Source: Bizionia paragorgiae
GTDB lineage: Bacteria; Bacteroidota; Bacteroidia; Flavobacteriales; Flavobacteriaceae
Assembly (NCBI RefSeq): GCF_900107625.1
Contig: NZ_FNQK01000003.1
Span: 150,643-214,642, forward strand
DNA length: 64,000 nucleotides
Direction: 5' to 3'
In this document: positions 53,266 to 63,141 of the stretch, piece after piece
How the letters are laid out: the number at the start of each line of letters is the position of its first letter
How positions within the stretch are numbered: the stretch's first letter is position 1
Made by a program: the position numbers and the translations under genes
Notes under the pieces: generated by a model
Told to the model about the DNA's origin: nothing
Databases searched by the model: none
The model's input: the letters and a program-made list of their open reading frames with translations, nothing else

Positions 53266-53829
53266 ATGAATACAGTAGAATTAGATATAACAATCGAGGA
53301 TCTTAAAAAAGGATCGGAAATTATTTATAAAACGATTTACGAAAACAATAGGACGAAGTTTCTAAATTTCGCGAGACGTTATGGTTTAGAGGACGACGAT
53401 ATTGTAGACGTTTATCAAGACGCCTATATTGCGTTCTACAATAATGTGATGAGCGGTAAACTGGAAACCTTAACGAGTAGTGTTTCGACTTATATTATTA
53501 GTATAGGTAAGTTTATGATTTTCGATAAGCTAAAAAGAAATAAGACGGTGAGAACGGTGGATTTTGATGTTAGTGTATTACAAAAAAACGCCAATATTGT
53601 TGATGCTATGGATATTGAAACGGAAGCGCTAACAGTGCAACAGCGCTTGCTTAAAAAGCATTTTAAAACCCTAGGAAGACAATGTCAAGAATTGTTAACC
53701 TTGTTTTATTATCGCGGATTTACAATCAAAGAGATTTTGAATCACGGGTCCTATAATAGCGAGAATGTTGTTAAAAGTGCTAAATCGCGTTGTATGAAAA
53801 CCTTAAAAGAACGCATAAAGCTTAATTAA
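53266..53829 (+). CDS. RNA polymerase sigma factor, ECF type
   Basis: 187 residues. Region 2: FLNFARRYGLEDDDIVDVYQDAYIA, and KFMIFDKLKRN for promoter melting. Region 4: LGRQCQELLTLFYYRGFTIK, with a helix-turn-helix of the EILNHGSYNSENVVKSAKSR type. The next gene, 6 bases on, encodes a membrane protein with a zf-free anti-sigma-like N-terminus, the usual pairing. It is the first gene of a two-gene operon facing the CHAT-protease operon. Confidence 0.88.
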   Translation: MNTVELDITIEDLKKGSEIIYKTIYENNRTKFLNFARRYGLEDDDIVDVYQDAYIAFYNNVMSGKLETLTSSVSTYIISIGKFMIFDKLKRNKTVRTVDFDVSVLQKNANIVDAMDIETEALTVQQRLLKKHFKTLGRQCQELLTLFYYRGFTIKEILNHGSYNSENVVKSAKSRCMKTLKERIKLN

Positions 53830-53835
53830 ACGAAT

Positions 53836-54561
53836 ATGAATAACGAAGATTTAATACAGGGCTATTTTTCTAATAGCTTAACTCCAAACCAAGAACAGCT
53901 TTTTGAAAGTTTATTGGCTGAAGATGCTGATTTTAAAGCCCAGTTTGAATTTGAAAAAGATTTAAAACGTGTTATAAAAGAAGAGGAAAGTGAGGTCTTA
54001 AAAGCGAAGCTACAAACATTTGAAACGGCCTTAAAGCATCAAGCGGATGCCGAAGTAAAGACATCGTGGTTTAATTGGAAAATGGCTGCGGCTGTACTAT
54101 TGTTTCTTTCTGCAGGGTGGTTTGGTTACGACGCCTTTTTTGGAGTGAACACCGTGGAACTTTATGCTTCTAATTATAATCCATATCCAAATACAGTTTA
54201 CCCCATAACCCGTAGTGATACACTAAACGCTATAGAACGTCAGGCGTTTGTGGCTTACGAAGCTAAAGAATACGAGAACGCTATTGCGGCATTTAATACC
54301 CTTTCTAACCCAGAGAATTATATTTCCTTTTATAAAGCTCAGGCCTATTTAGAACTTAATGAGTTGGATAAGGCTAAAGAATTATTTAAAAAAAACATAA
54401 AGGAGGTCAGCAATTTTATTGCAGAATCTCATTGGTACCTCGCGTTAATTTACCTAAAGGAGGGTGATAAAATCCAATCTAAAAAGGAACTTAAATTACT
54501 TTTGGAAAAACACAACTATAAAAGAACAGAAGCTAAGAAGCTGTTAAACACATTAAGTTAG
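53836..54561 (+). CDS. Membrane TPR protein, probable anti-sigma partner
   Basis: 241 residues. The cytoplasmic N-terminus (MNNEDLIQGYFSNSLTPNQE, LFESLLAEDADFKAQFEFEK) resembles anti-sigma starts seen beside Bacteroidota ECF factors. One membrane helix follows (about 84-100, WKMAAAVLLFLSAGWFGYD) and periplasmic TPR units (about 135-240, EYENAIAAFNTLSNPENYIS, ELNELDKAKELFKKNIKEV). It probably holds the sigma factor at the membrane. Its 3' end overlaps the convergent CHAT gene by 9 bases. Confidence 0.75.
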   Translation: MNNEDLIQGYFSNSLTPNQEQLFESLLAEDADFKAQFEFEKDLKRVIKEEESEVLKAKLQTFETALKHQADAEVKTSWFNWKMAAAVLLFLSAGWFGYDAFFGVNTVELYASNYNPYPNTVYPITRSDTLNAIERQAFVAYEAKEYENAIAAFNTLSNPENYISFYKAQAYLELNELDKAKELFKKNIKEVSNFIAESHWYLALIYLKEGDKIQSKKELKLLLEKHNYKRTEAKKLLNTLS

Positions 54562-57291
54562 CTTTTTTCTGAATTTAATAAAAAGTAACAAGAGTAATAT
54601 AGTTGTTATTGCTAAAATATATAGGTTGTAATTAGTTGGGGTTTGCAAGGCTTCGGTATGTCCTGAAATAATAAATGCCGACCAATAATATGGGTGTGAT
54701 AAGGGGGTGTCTTTGTTAGCCTTAAGAAAACTGAGTTGTGCTTTTTGTAACGCGTGACTTTTAGAGTGTCTCTTCGAAAGGTTAGAATAAAAATGATCCA
54801 TTACTACTGCGGTAGAATTGTCGTTTATTTTCCAAAGGGTACTCATAATGGCATTCGAGCCGCTAAAATAAAACCCTCGAGCTAAGCTCATCAAACCTTC
54901 CCCGCGATGTAATGTCCCCATGCCACTTTCACAGGCACTAAGAGTTACTAAATCGGCATTCAGCTTTAAGTTATATAAGTCTTTAGTGTATAGTAAATAG
55001 GGGGTGCTTACACTTGGGGTAAATGCCAAGTAGGAAAACTCGGGTGAGCCATCATTAAAAACCGCATGCGTAGCTAAATGTAAAATACTATAGTTGCCAC
55101 TTTTAGCTTGGAAATTTAATAGCGAGGCTTTGTCTTGTATTAAAAGCTCTCCTTTAAAATGTATTAAGCAATTCTCGGCCTCTTTTATTGTGTTGGGCAA
55201 CGGTAGCAATTTCGTGTTGTCATTAAAAGCTGGGGCAAAAGCCAGCATATTGCCGTTATTTTCTTTTTTTCGTTGTAATTGTTGTAGTAGGGTAGCCGAA
55301 TTAATATAACTAATAGCATGCTTGCTAATTAGGAACTCTGAATTTTCGTCTACTAACGCAGCAAAGGGAATATAATTTAACACCCCATCAGGACTAATAA
55401 TTAATTGGCTTTCAAGGTGGTTAATGGGTTTAATTATGCTTTCGTGCAATGAAATAAGTCGTTTTTTTAGTTCGATTACTTCTGATTTAGGATTTCCAAG
55501 CATACGGAATGCTGTATTTATAGTGGCTGTGAGTTCCGCAGATAATGGTTTTTTTAAAAATTGCTTTTTATCTTTAGAAATGGCTAGCGTGTAAATAGCA
55601 CGCTCACCATAGAAATACGAAATGAGCATAGTGTTGGCTTTGAGCATGTGTTGCATGCCCTCTATAGATAGTGTTTGCGAATTGTATTTTAAATTGTAGT
55701 ATTCCGGGAACTTACCCTCTAGTCTTTCAATAAACACACGGTGTGTATTCTTTAAGTTGAATAATTCATCTTCTAAAGATTCACTTCGATTAGTATTTAA
55801 TTTTTTTTCTAATGCCGTGATGTTATTTTTTATATGGTATTCTTCCTCTATTACGGACTCTGGAATGTTGGCGTATTCAGTTGCCTTAGCACTTAATAGG
55901 CCTTCTAGCAGTAGCGCGCTTTTACTTTTTTCAGCGTATTTAAAGGCTTTGTCAATATAGTGGTTGTCGTTGTGTTTACTATATAATGCAAATGCGGCTT
56001 GAAGTCCAGTCTCATAAAGAGGGTAAGCGTTTTCTATGAGAAATAACTTGTCTGTATTATTTCTAAATTCTGGTCTTATCTCATCTAGAATAGTAATGGC
56101 GAAATCCACAGTTTTTATAGTAGATTCATAGCTAGACACCCTATTAAGTCCATCTGCTTTTAATTGTAGTGTAGTTAACAAATGTATAGCGTTTATGCTG
56201 GATTTTATAGTGTCGGAGGTAAAGAGGGTAATGGCGGAGTCTAAATGTTTTAGGGCCGGAACAGGCGTGTTAAACTTTAATTGAAGAGCGCCTATTTTTT
56301 TGTATCCGTTGGCTAAGTGAAGACTTTTATTTGTGGTTCTATCTGCTTTGTTTTTGTAAAAAGAGATGAGCTGCTGTAACTCTGTTAGTGCTTCTGGGTA
56401 GTTATTCTCTTTACTATAAATTTTAGAATATAACTCGTGGTAATTGGTGTTGTAAATATGGTTCTCATCTAAATAAGCTTTTGCATGCTTTAAGTAAAAT
56501 CTGGCGCTATCTATTTTCGACAGGGCTATATAGTTTTCAGCAATATTAAAGCAGGAAGACATAATGGTATTTGGGCTGTCCTTGGCACTGTAATAACGGA
56601 ATGATTTTAAAAAATAGGCATTTGATGCTTTGTGTTTCTTCTCCTTTTTTAAAACTTCTGCCAATAAATTAAAATTGGAAAACAAGAGGTCGTGATTAGT
56701 GCTGTCAATGCGTTTTATCAATCGGATGTTTTTTTGATAAAGGGCCTTAGACAAGGCGTATTGACCTTCATCAGTATGCATTTTCGCTATATAACTATAG
56801 GAGACCGATAAAAAAGATTTGTTTAGTTTAATTATGGTATCTGCGTTGTTTTCGGTGGCATCTATAATGTTTTGAAAGTGCTTCTTTGCTAATTTGTAAT
56901 TATTTAACCTAAAATAATGGAAGGCATAGTAATAATTAATGTGGTTATGATAGCGGAGCGATAGATCTGTTTTTTTAAAATAATCTATTTGTTTTTGGTA
57001 TAACGAGTCAATGGTTTGTAGAGTGCCTTTTCGTTGATCTAAATTATTGTGGAAGAAAGCAATATTATAGGTTTCAAAATAGGCGTCCATGACATGATCC
57101 CATTGCTTTTCCTGCGTAGATAATGCGATGCTTGTTTTTAAATAAAAATAAGCAGAATCTTGCTCCTGTTTCGCAACAGCAACAGCTTTCGCCTGAAGTT
57201 TATTAATAGCAGCATTGTAATCAGTGTTATTATTCTGAGCACTACTAGTAGAAGCGATAAAAACGCAAAAGAGTAATAAGAGTTGTTTCAT
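54553..57291 (-). CDS. CHAT-domain protease with TPR repeats, membrane-anchored
   Basis: 912 residues. A signal peptide, then about 450 residues of TPR helices, a coiled coil (about 480-530) and the caspase-like CHAT domain (about 600-880). The catalytic dyad His is in YSILHLATHAVFNDG (about residue 740) and the Cys in LVTLSACESGMGTLHRGEGL (about 784). The C-terminal membrane helix is NLYILAITTILLLLLFIKF with a basic tail. The enzyme therefore faces the periplasm. It follows a small lipoprotein gene (18-base gap) and converges with a sigma/TPR operon. Confidence 0.93.
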   Translation of the reverse strand: MKQLLLLFCVFIASTSSAQNNNTDYNAAINKLQAKAVAVAKQEQDSAYFYLKTSIALSTQEKQWDHVMDAYFETYNIAFFHNNLDQRKGTLQTIDSLYQKQIDYFKKTDLSLRYHNHINYYYAFHYFRLNNYKLAKKHFQNIIDATENNADTIIKLNKSFLSVSYSYIAKMHTDEGQYALSKALYQKNIRLIKRIDSTNHDLLFSNFNLLAEVLKKEKKHKASNAYFLKSFRYYSAKDSPNTIMSSCFNIAENYIALSKIDSARFYLKHAKAYLDENHIYNTNYHELYSKIYSKENNYPEALTELQQLISFYKNKADRTTNKSLHLANGYKKIGALQLKFNTPVPALKHLDSAITLFTSDTIKSSINAIHLLTTLQLKADGLNRVSSYESTIKTVDFAITILDEIRPEFRNNTDKLFLIENAYPLYETGLQAAFALYSKHNDNHYIDKAFKYAEKSKSALLLEGLLSAKATEYANIPESVIEEEYHIKNNITALEKKLNTNRSESLEDELFNLKNTHRVFIERLEGKFPEYYNLKYNSQTLSIEGMQHMLKANTMLISYFYGERAIYTLAISKDKKQFLKKPLSAELTATINTAFRMLGNPKSEVIELKKRLISLHESIIKPINHLESQLIISPDGVLNYIPFAALVDENSEFLISKHAISYINSATLLQQLQRKKENNGNMLAFAPAFNDNTKLLPLPNTIKEAENCLIHFKGELLIQDKASLLNFQAKSGNYSILHLATHAVFNDGSPEFSYLAFTPSVSTPYLLYTKDLYNLKLNADLVTLSACESGMGTLHRGEGLMSLARGFYFSGSNAIMSTLWKINDNSTAVVMDHFYSNLSKRHSKSHALQKAQLSFLKANKDTPLSHPYYWSAFIISGHTEALQTPTNYNLYILAITTILLLLLFIKFRKKLT

Positions 57292-57309
57292 AAGGGTATG
57301 AAGATCTTC

Positions 57310-57783
57310 TTATCTAAACATCACGTCGTAAGGTGCCTTGTCGTCAGTCGATACTATCAGTTTATTTTGGCTACTGCAAATGGATGCTTTTAATTTATCT
57401 AATGAAAAAATTAATGTGCCATCCTTAGTCTTAGTTAAATCAGAAGTGTGAAATGTTTGCACTGTATTGCCATTACTATCCATCAAAATAATTTTTATAT
57501 TCAGGGTTCCTTTAATAAAGGATAGGTATTTTAATGAAGGGCAGCAATCGGTAAAAGAACTGTCTGGACATGGTGGAAGCGGATCGCCTCCTCCAATGGC
57601 AATAGAGTCATTGACCATTACGTTGGTACTTCGCTCATCGGAGTTCATTACATGTAAAGTGTATAATTGCTTCTCAGTAAGGTGATTGCTAGAAGACAAG
57701 GTTATGGTGTCTTTACTGCCAGTTTCATTACAAGAATTAATTAAGGAAAATAGAAAAATTATAGAGTATATAGCTGCTTTCAT
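57310..57783 (-). CDS. Cysteine-containing lipoprotein upstream of the CHAT protease
   Basis: 157 residues. The signal peptide ends LINSC. The mature protein has a Cys-rich stretch (CPDSSFTDCCPSLKYL), a beta-rich part (IKIILMDSNGNTVQTFHTSD) and ends APYDVMFR. I do not recognise a family. Co-transcription with the CHAT gene makes it a candidate partner or substrate. Confidence 0.75.
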   Translation of the reverse strand: MKAAIYSIIFLFSLINSCNETGSKDTITLSSSNHLTEKQLYTLHVMNSDERSTNVMVNDSIAIGGGDPLPPCPDSSFTDCCPSLKYLSFIKGTLNIKIILMDSNGNTVQTFHTSDLTKTKDGTLIFSLDKLKASICSSQNKLIVSTDDKAPYDVMFR

Positions 57784-57919
57784 GATTTTAAGGATTAATT
57801 AAAATTAAAGGATCACGCTATATAAAGTTACTCTTTTTTCAGAATTATACTACTATATGTGTTTAAAAATTACTGATTGTCAGTTATTTATAGTGTGTTT
57901 GAATCAAATCTGCTAAGCT

Positions 57920-60355
57920 TTAATTTATCTCATACAGCAAAATACTATTGTTTTCACCTTTGGTAATAAATTCCAATTTATTGTCCTTATCAATATTATC
58001 TAAATCAATAGGCGAGTTACCATACACAGGAAAATTGTCGATGCTTTTTCCTTGACTGTCGAACAGCAATACTTTTTGGGCTTGTAAATCGGTTACCGAG
58101 ACATAAATTTTGTTATTAATATAGAATATCTCTGGTGCAGTATAGTTTCCGAAATCCAATTCTAACAAATTGTTTTTAATCATTAGTTTATTCTCACTCT
58201 GAGCGGCAAGTGTTTTGGTGGTGGTGGTTAATGCAACTTTAGTGTTTAAACCCAGATTTTTAATACTAACACCTCCTTTTTGGTCAATACTAACCAGTTT
58301 ACCGTCTTGTGTGGTGGTTGTAAATGTGTTGTTATATTCGTAAATACTTTGGTCGCTAAACTTAACTTTCGTTTTCGGACTAACTCGAGGGGTGCCACGC
58401 CGTGATAAGATATGTAGTTCTTCATCTGTTTTTACCAGGATGTAGTCTTTATTTCCCAATCGGATATGTTGAGGTTGTTGATTAATGAGTCCGTTTGCTT
58501 TCTTAAATTGAAACCCTTTAACCGTTTTTCCACTCGCATTGTAAAGCAGTACATGGGCACCTTGAGTAACAAATAATCTGTATTTTTTATTCTTATCGTA
58601 ATCAAATACAGATAGAGGTTGTGTAATTTTATCTTTAAAAGCCATTGGGAATTTATCAACATCCTTGCCATCCCTTGCTATAACATAAAGGTGGTTTGGA
58701 GTTGCAAAAGCGAGTTGTAGTCGGCCATTTTTATGGGTGTCAATTTGCTCTATACGACCTAAAACAGGGCCTTTAAGTTGTTTTTTCCATAAAATATTCC
58801 CTGTATTAGAGATTAAGTACAGTTTGTTTTTAATGTCTTGGACTACAATTTCTTTTTCTTTAGTACGGTGGTTTGTAACAAATTGAGGAGTGGTTAATAG
58901 TGCGTGGTCTAATTTTATGTTTAATAGTTCTGTAACAGCATGGCGTTCCGCTTTTACTTTGTTTTTCTTGATTATCGCATTCACATGAGCGAAATTACCA
59001 TCGTAGATGTATTGAATTCCTGATAATTTATAATCCTTTAAGTCCGATTTAATCTTGGAACCAAGACCGTTTTCTAATGATGATTTTAAAACTGAAGAGG
59101 TTGCTAGTTGAAGTAAAGATGATTGGTCGCTAAAATTAGAAACAACGTCGTTAAAATAGTCCCGATCACTAAGTGTTGTTTTGTTTTGGTAATTGGCAAT
59201 GATATTTTGTAGGTTTTCAATAGAGTTTGAAAACACAAAAAACTGATCGATAGTACAGTAGTAGGCCGCATTTTCAAACCCGATTAGTGGAGAAAATGTG
59301 GTGCTAAATAGCGCAGGACTATCAAACTCATAAATAGTGACCTGTCTGTAGTCTTCCACTGCTGTTTGAGAACTAATTAAAGCATCTTTAGTCGCAATTA
59401 CATCAATAGAATTTAGTACTACGGCCGTATTATCATTTTCTGTAATGACTCCTACTTCAACAATGTTTTCAAAAAGAGAAGGATTTTTGGTTGGAGTCGT
59501 GGTCTTATTATAACGGTCTAAGTTCGCCTTAAACGTGGTAAACGAATCAAAAGTAAAACTCGTGACATAATCGCAGTTCGACGGTGTAATTTGTGCAATT
59601 TGTGTGTCTTGTGGTATGGTGTTTTTAAAAATATTAATTAAACTGTTCGTCGAATCGTTAGCCATTGTAATCCCATTGAGTAGTATATGGTCTTGAGAAA
59701 TCTCGGTGTCAAATCCACTGTAATGTGTAAAGCGGGAGGCGAACAGACTGTCTGATGGTATAAGCGATGTTGGTGCTTGGAGTTCCTGGTGATTTAAAAT
59801 CATCGAAAACGATTTGTCGGTATTGGTTGCTTTTATAATTTTATCTAAATGCGCATTCTTTTTTGCGGGTTTTAAAATCGCTTCTAAAAGAGGTTGTGTT
59901 GAAGCTGCAAAAGCAATACTGTCCTTTATTACCGCATATAAGCTTTCATTTCTATAGGTTATTTTTTGAGCGTTGTGCTCCTTGATTTTAAAGGCTTCAG
60001 ATTTGTGATTTTGTAAGGAATCTAAATTAAAAATATTAGGAATATACTTGGTTGCAAATGTAAACTGCAAGCTGTCATTATCATCTTTTATTAGGGAAAG
60101 AACAATACGATCTGTAGTGTTTACGTAATCTAAAGCAGCCAATTTATCAGAGAGACGATTGTAATTCTTAGTTTGTACTAAATCATCAAGCAAACTATTA
60201 TTTTTAAGATTACTAGTTAAGCTTTCTTTGTCATTAATATGAAAAATTACCGAAGAGTTATTAGGTATAGAGTCATATAGAGACGTGGTGTTCGAGTTGT
60301 TTTTACACCCCGAAAGGATAATAAATAGTAATAGGCTGAAATAAATATTTTTCAT
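57920..60355 (-). CDS. Large lipoprotein with DUF3352-like N-half and beta-propeller-like C-half
   Basis: 811 residues from the ATG at 60355, which gives a perfect lipoprotein signal MKNIYFSLLLFIILSGC (an ATG five codons earlier is possible). The N-half (about 20-460) resembles DUF3352 (VIFHINDKESL, SFSMILNHQEL, CDYVTSFTFDSFTTFKANL). The C-half (about 480-810) has blade-like repeats of the D-x-x-G-x-x-x-W/F kind (VQDIKNKLYLISNTGNILWK, VIARDGKDVDKFPMAF, LFDSQGKSIDNFPVYG). The function is unknown. It is probably outer-membrane attached and co-transcribed with rnhB upstream (58-base gap). Confidence 0.8.
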   Translation of the reverse strand: MKNIYFSLLLFIILSGCKNNSNTTSLYDSIPNNSSVIFHINDKESLTSNLKNNSLLDDLVQTKNYNRLSDKLAALDYVNTTDRIVLSLIKDDNDSLQFTFATKYIPNIFNLDSLQNHKSEAFKIKEHNAQKITYRNESLYAVIKDSIAFAASTQPLLEAILKPAKKNAHLDKIIKATNTDKSFSMILNHQELQAPTSLIPSDSLFASRFTHYSGFDTEISQDHILLNGITMANDSTNSLINIFKNTIPQDTQIAQITPSNCDYVTSFTFDSFTTFKANLDRYNKTTTPTKNPSLFENIVEVGVITENDNTAVVLNSIDVIATKDALISSQTAVEDYRQVTIYEFDSPALFSTTFSPLIGFENAAYYCTIDQFFVFSNSIENLQNIIANYQNKTTLSDRDYFNDVVSNFSDQSSLLQLATSSVLKSSLENGLGSKIKSDLKDYKLSGIQYIYDGNFAHVNAIIKKNKVKAERHAVTELLNIKLDHALLTTPQFVTNHRTKEKEIVVQDIKNKLYLISNTGNILWKKQLKGPVLGRIEQIDTHKNGRLQLAFATPNHLYVIARDGKDVDKFPMAFKDKITQPLSVFDYDKNKKYRLFVTQGAHVLLYNASGKTVKGFQFKKANGLINQQPQHIRLGNKDYILVKTDEELHILSRRGTPRVSPKTKVKFSDQSIYEYNNTFTTTTQDGKLVSIDQKGGVSIKNLGLNTKVALTTTTKTLAAQSENKLMIKNNLLELDFGNYTAPEIFYINNKIYVSVTDLQAQKVLLFDSQGKSIDNFPVYGNSPIDLDNIDKDNKLEFITKGENNSILLYEIN

Positions 60356-60413
60356 AAAATCGAGTGACATATTTTGGTAAATTTACTTAAACTATTGATT
60401 CTAATAGAATAAA

Positions 60414-61013
60414 TTAAACTTCAAGTGCTAATTGGCTTGGTAAAAGTTTAAAACTTTTCCTGTGGTATTTGGTGATACCGTATTTTCTTATGGCTTCCCG
60501 ATGCTCTTTGGTGGGGTAACCCTTGTTTTGCTTCCAATTATACATAGGGAATTCTTCATGAATGGTATTCATGTATTTATCGCGGTATGTTTTTGCTAAT
60601 ACCGATGCTGCAGCGATACTTAAAAACTTACCATCTCCTTTAATTATGGTTTCGTGTGGTATGTTTTTATAAGGTTTAAATTTATTACCGTCAACAATTA
60701 TAAATTCTGGGGCCGGTTGAAGTTTAGCAATCGACTTTTGCATAGCCAATATCGAAGCGTTTAAAATATTAATCGTATCTATTTCCTCTTGGTAGATATG
60801 AGTGTAGCTAAAACAAAGGGCTTCAGCTTCTATAATAGGTAATAACGAATCGCGTTTTTTTTCCGAAAGTTGCTTCGAATCATTTAAAATCTGATTTTTA
60901 AAGTGTGTCGGTAATATAACGGCAGCTGCAGTTACCGGACCCGCTAAACATCCTCGACCAGCTTCATCTGTCCCACATTCTAAATCTAAACCTGAATAAT
61001 TTAATTGTAACAT
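60414..61013 (-). CDS. rnhB: Ribonuclease HII
   Basis: 199 residues: [20 protein letters not shown] with the catalytic Asp-Glu pair, [10 protein letters not shown] (third acidic residue) and [15 protein letters not shown] at the end. [16 protein letters not shown] is conserved. It removes RNA from RNA-DNA hybrids. It is the first gene of a likely two-gene unit with the large lipoprotein, divergent from the porin gene. Confidence 0.97.
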   Translation of the reverse strand: MLQLNYSGLDLECGTDEAGRGCLAGPVTAAAVILPTHFKNQILNDSKQLSEKKRDSLLPIIEAEALCFSYTHIYQEEIDTINILNASILAMQKSIAKLQPAPEFIIVDGNKFKPYKNIPHETIIKGDGKFLSIAAASVLAKTYRDKYMNTIHEEFPMYNWKQNKGYPTKEHREAIRKYGITKYHRKSFKLLPSQLALEV

Positions 61014-61099
61014 TTATATAATTCTTAGCATCTGGACGTTATAACAAGTAATATTTAAGTCTTTCTTTGTAGAATATAAAATTCCAAAAAGATATTTGC

Positions 61100-61107
61100 T
61101 ATTTTTG
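61100..61107 (+). promoter_or_regulatory. Predicted -7 element of the porin gene
   Basis: TATTTTTG matches TAnnTTTG, followed by GCGCAAC, 47 bases before the ATG. A -33 box at the usual spacing is not clear. Confidence 0.45.
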
Positions 61108-61154
61108 GCGCAACTTAAAACTTAGTTTTAAAGTTTAAAAATAATTATGATTTA

Positions 61155-63125
61155 ATGAATAAAATAATTTTCATCCTGTTTTTATTAGTCTTTAGTGCTG
61201 CTGGAACTGCGCAAACAAAACCGGCTATTTCTAGGACCGACATACAACAGAATAGGACTAGAAATGAAAATCTTTCTAATTTGGGTTCTAACAAAAGTAC
61301 TAGTAATAAAAATATTAAAAATGACGATGCTAAAATTACCGACTATTTAATAGTGTCCCAGGCTAATGATACGACCTATATAGATACAACCTTAACTGTA
61401 AAAAAAGAGTATAAATATAACTATTTGCGCAAAGATAATTTTAATCTTATGCCTTTTGCAAATATAGGTCAAAGTTATAATACACTAAGTTACGATTTCG
61501 AGAATACCAATCTTTTACCTAGTTTTGGTGCTCAGGCTAGACATTTTAATTATATGGAGGCAGACGCTATTAATTATTATCACGTACCCACTCCGTTAAC
61601 CGAACTGTTTTATAAAACAGCTTTTAAGCAAGGGCAGTTATTAGATGCTTTTTTTACTGTTAATACATCAAAACAATTTAATGCATCTATAGCATATAAA
61701 GGATTGCGTTCCCTAGGGAATTATCAAAATACTCTAACAAGCACAGGTAATTTTAGATTCACATCAAGTTATCAAACAAAGAACAAACGCTATACAGTTA
61801 GAGGTCACTTTGTAGCTCAGGATTTAATGAATCAAGAAAATGGCGGGTTAAGAAATTCAAATGTTTTGTTGTTCGAAACCGGCGATAAAGACTTGCTAGA
61901 TCGTGGTAGGTTAGAGGTTAACTTTGAGGATGCCGAAAATATTTTGAAAGGGAAACGTTATTATTTAGATCACAGTTATCAATTTATTAAAAAAGAAGAC
62001 TCCACCTCGCAAAATACCTTAAATGTAAAGCATGTTATTTCGTTAGACCGACGTGCTTATAAATATGAGCAGCTTTCAGCACATTCTTATTTTGGAGAAG
62101 CCTTTCAGGCAACGACCTTAAAAGATAGTGTGTCGCTAGAGAATTTTTATAATCAATTACAGGTTAATTATACCAATAATACCATTGGAGAACTTCAATT
62201 TAATGTGAGTAATAATCACTATAATTATGGGTATGATAAAATTGTGATATTAGAAAATCAGACCCTAACCAACCGTTTAATTGGAGATATTGTTGCAGTA
62301 GGAGGGAAGTATAAAAAACAAATTGGACAGTTTCAAGTTAAAGGGGATTTAGGTGTAAATGTAACCGGAGATTTCGATGGTAATTATTTTAAAGGAGAAG
62401 CTGCGTTTGCATTAAATAAAGATATTTTGCTTTCAGCACAGCTAAACCACAGTTCAAAAGCACCGAATTATAACGTGCTCCTTTATCAAAGTAATTATAT
62501 CAACTACAACTGGCAAAATAGTTTCAATAATATAAAGACACAGCAAGTTGCTTTTCATGTGGAATCTGAAAAGTACCTAAATCTGTCTATAGATGCGACC
62601 ACCGTAAATGATTACGTGTACTTTAAAAAATCTGAAGCTAATGGTTTGGTAAAACCCCATCAAAGTAATGCGTCTATTTCCTATTTAAGACTTAAGGCAA
62701 ATAAAGAGTTTAAAGTGGGTGATTTTCGTCTCAACAACACGCTTATGTATCAAAGTGTAAAAGACGATAATCAAGTATTTAATGTTCCCGAAATAATTAC
62801 CCGTAATACATTGTATTATTCAAAACATGTGTTTAAAAAAGCCATGTATTTACAAACCGGCTTTACGCTAAATTATTTCACCGAATATAATATGAATGGT
62901 TACGACCCGCTACTCGCAGAGTTTTATGTTCAAAACGACAAAAAATATGGCGGATTCCCTCGGTTAGATTTCTTTATCAATGCTAAAGTGCGTCAAACTC
63001 GTATCTATTTAAAAGCCGAGCATTTTAATGCACCCTTTACAGGATACGATTATTACTCTGCACCCAACCATCCGTACCGCGATTTTGCAATTCGTTTTGG
63101 GCTAGTTTGGAATTTCTTTTTGTAA
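61155..63125 (+). CDS. Putative porin (Bacteroidota beta-barrel family)
   Basis: 656 residues. The signal peptide ends GTAQ. A Ser/Asn-rich plug-like N-terminal stretch follows, then a long beta-barrel of alternating strands, ending NHPYRDFAIRFGLVWNFFL with the terminal aromatic typical of outer-membrane barrels. DNFNLMPFANIGQSYNTLSY and HVPTPLTELFYKTAFKQGQL are conserved in this putative-porin family. Substrates are unknown. The dispersed repeat, copy 4, starts 16 bases after its stop. Confidence 0.88.
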   Translation: MNKIIFILFLLVFSAAGTAQTKPAISRTDIQQNRTRNENLSNLGSNKSTSNKNIKNDDAKITDYLIVSQANDTTYIDTTLTVKKEYKYNYLRKDNFNLMPFANIGQSYNTLSYDFENTNLLPSFGAQARHFNYMEADAINYYHVPTPLTELFYKTAFKQGQLLDAFFTVNTSKQFNASIAYKGLRSLGNYQNTLTSTGNFRFTSSYQTKNKRYTVRGHFVAQDLMNQENGGLRNSNVLLFETGDKDLLDRGRLEVNFEDAENILKGKRYYLDHSYQFIKKEDSTSQNTLNVKHVISLDRRAYKYEQLSAHSYFGEAFQATTLKDSVSLENFYNQLQVNYTNNTIGELQFNVSNNHYNYGYDKIVILENQTLTNRLIGDIVAVGGKYKKQIGQFQVKGDLGVNVTGDFDGNYFKGEAAFALNKDILLSAQLNHSSKAPNYNVLLYQSNYINYNWQNSFNNIKTQQVAFHVESEKYLNLSIDATTVNDYVYFKKSEANGLVKPHQSNASISYLRLKANKEFKVGDFRLNNTLMYQSVKDDNQVFNVPEIITRNTLYYSKHVFKKAMYLQTGFTLNYFTEYNMNGYDPLLAEFYVQNDKKYGGFPRLDFFINAKVRQTRIYLKAEHFNAPFTGYDYYSAPNHPYRDFAIRFGLVWNFFL

Positions 63126-63141
63126 AATCACTTAAATTTTT

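Noticed and set aside
49767..57783. Whole 49.8-57.8 kb stretch as a defence island
   Set aside because: AAA+, NA37-type and CHAT genes are suggestive, but there is no integrase, nuclease effector, toxin or foreign composition, and the neighbours are core genes.
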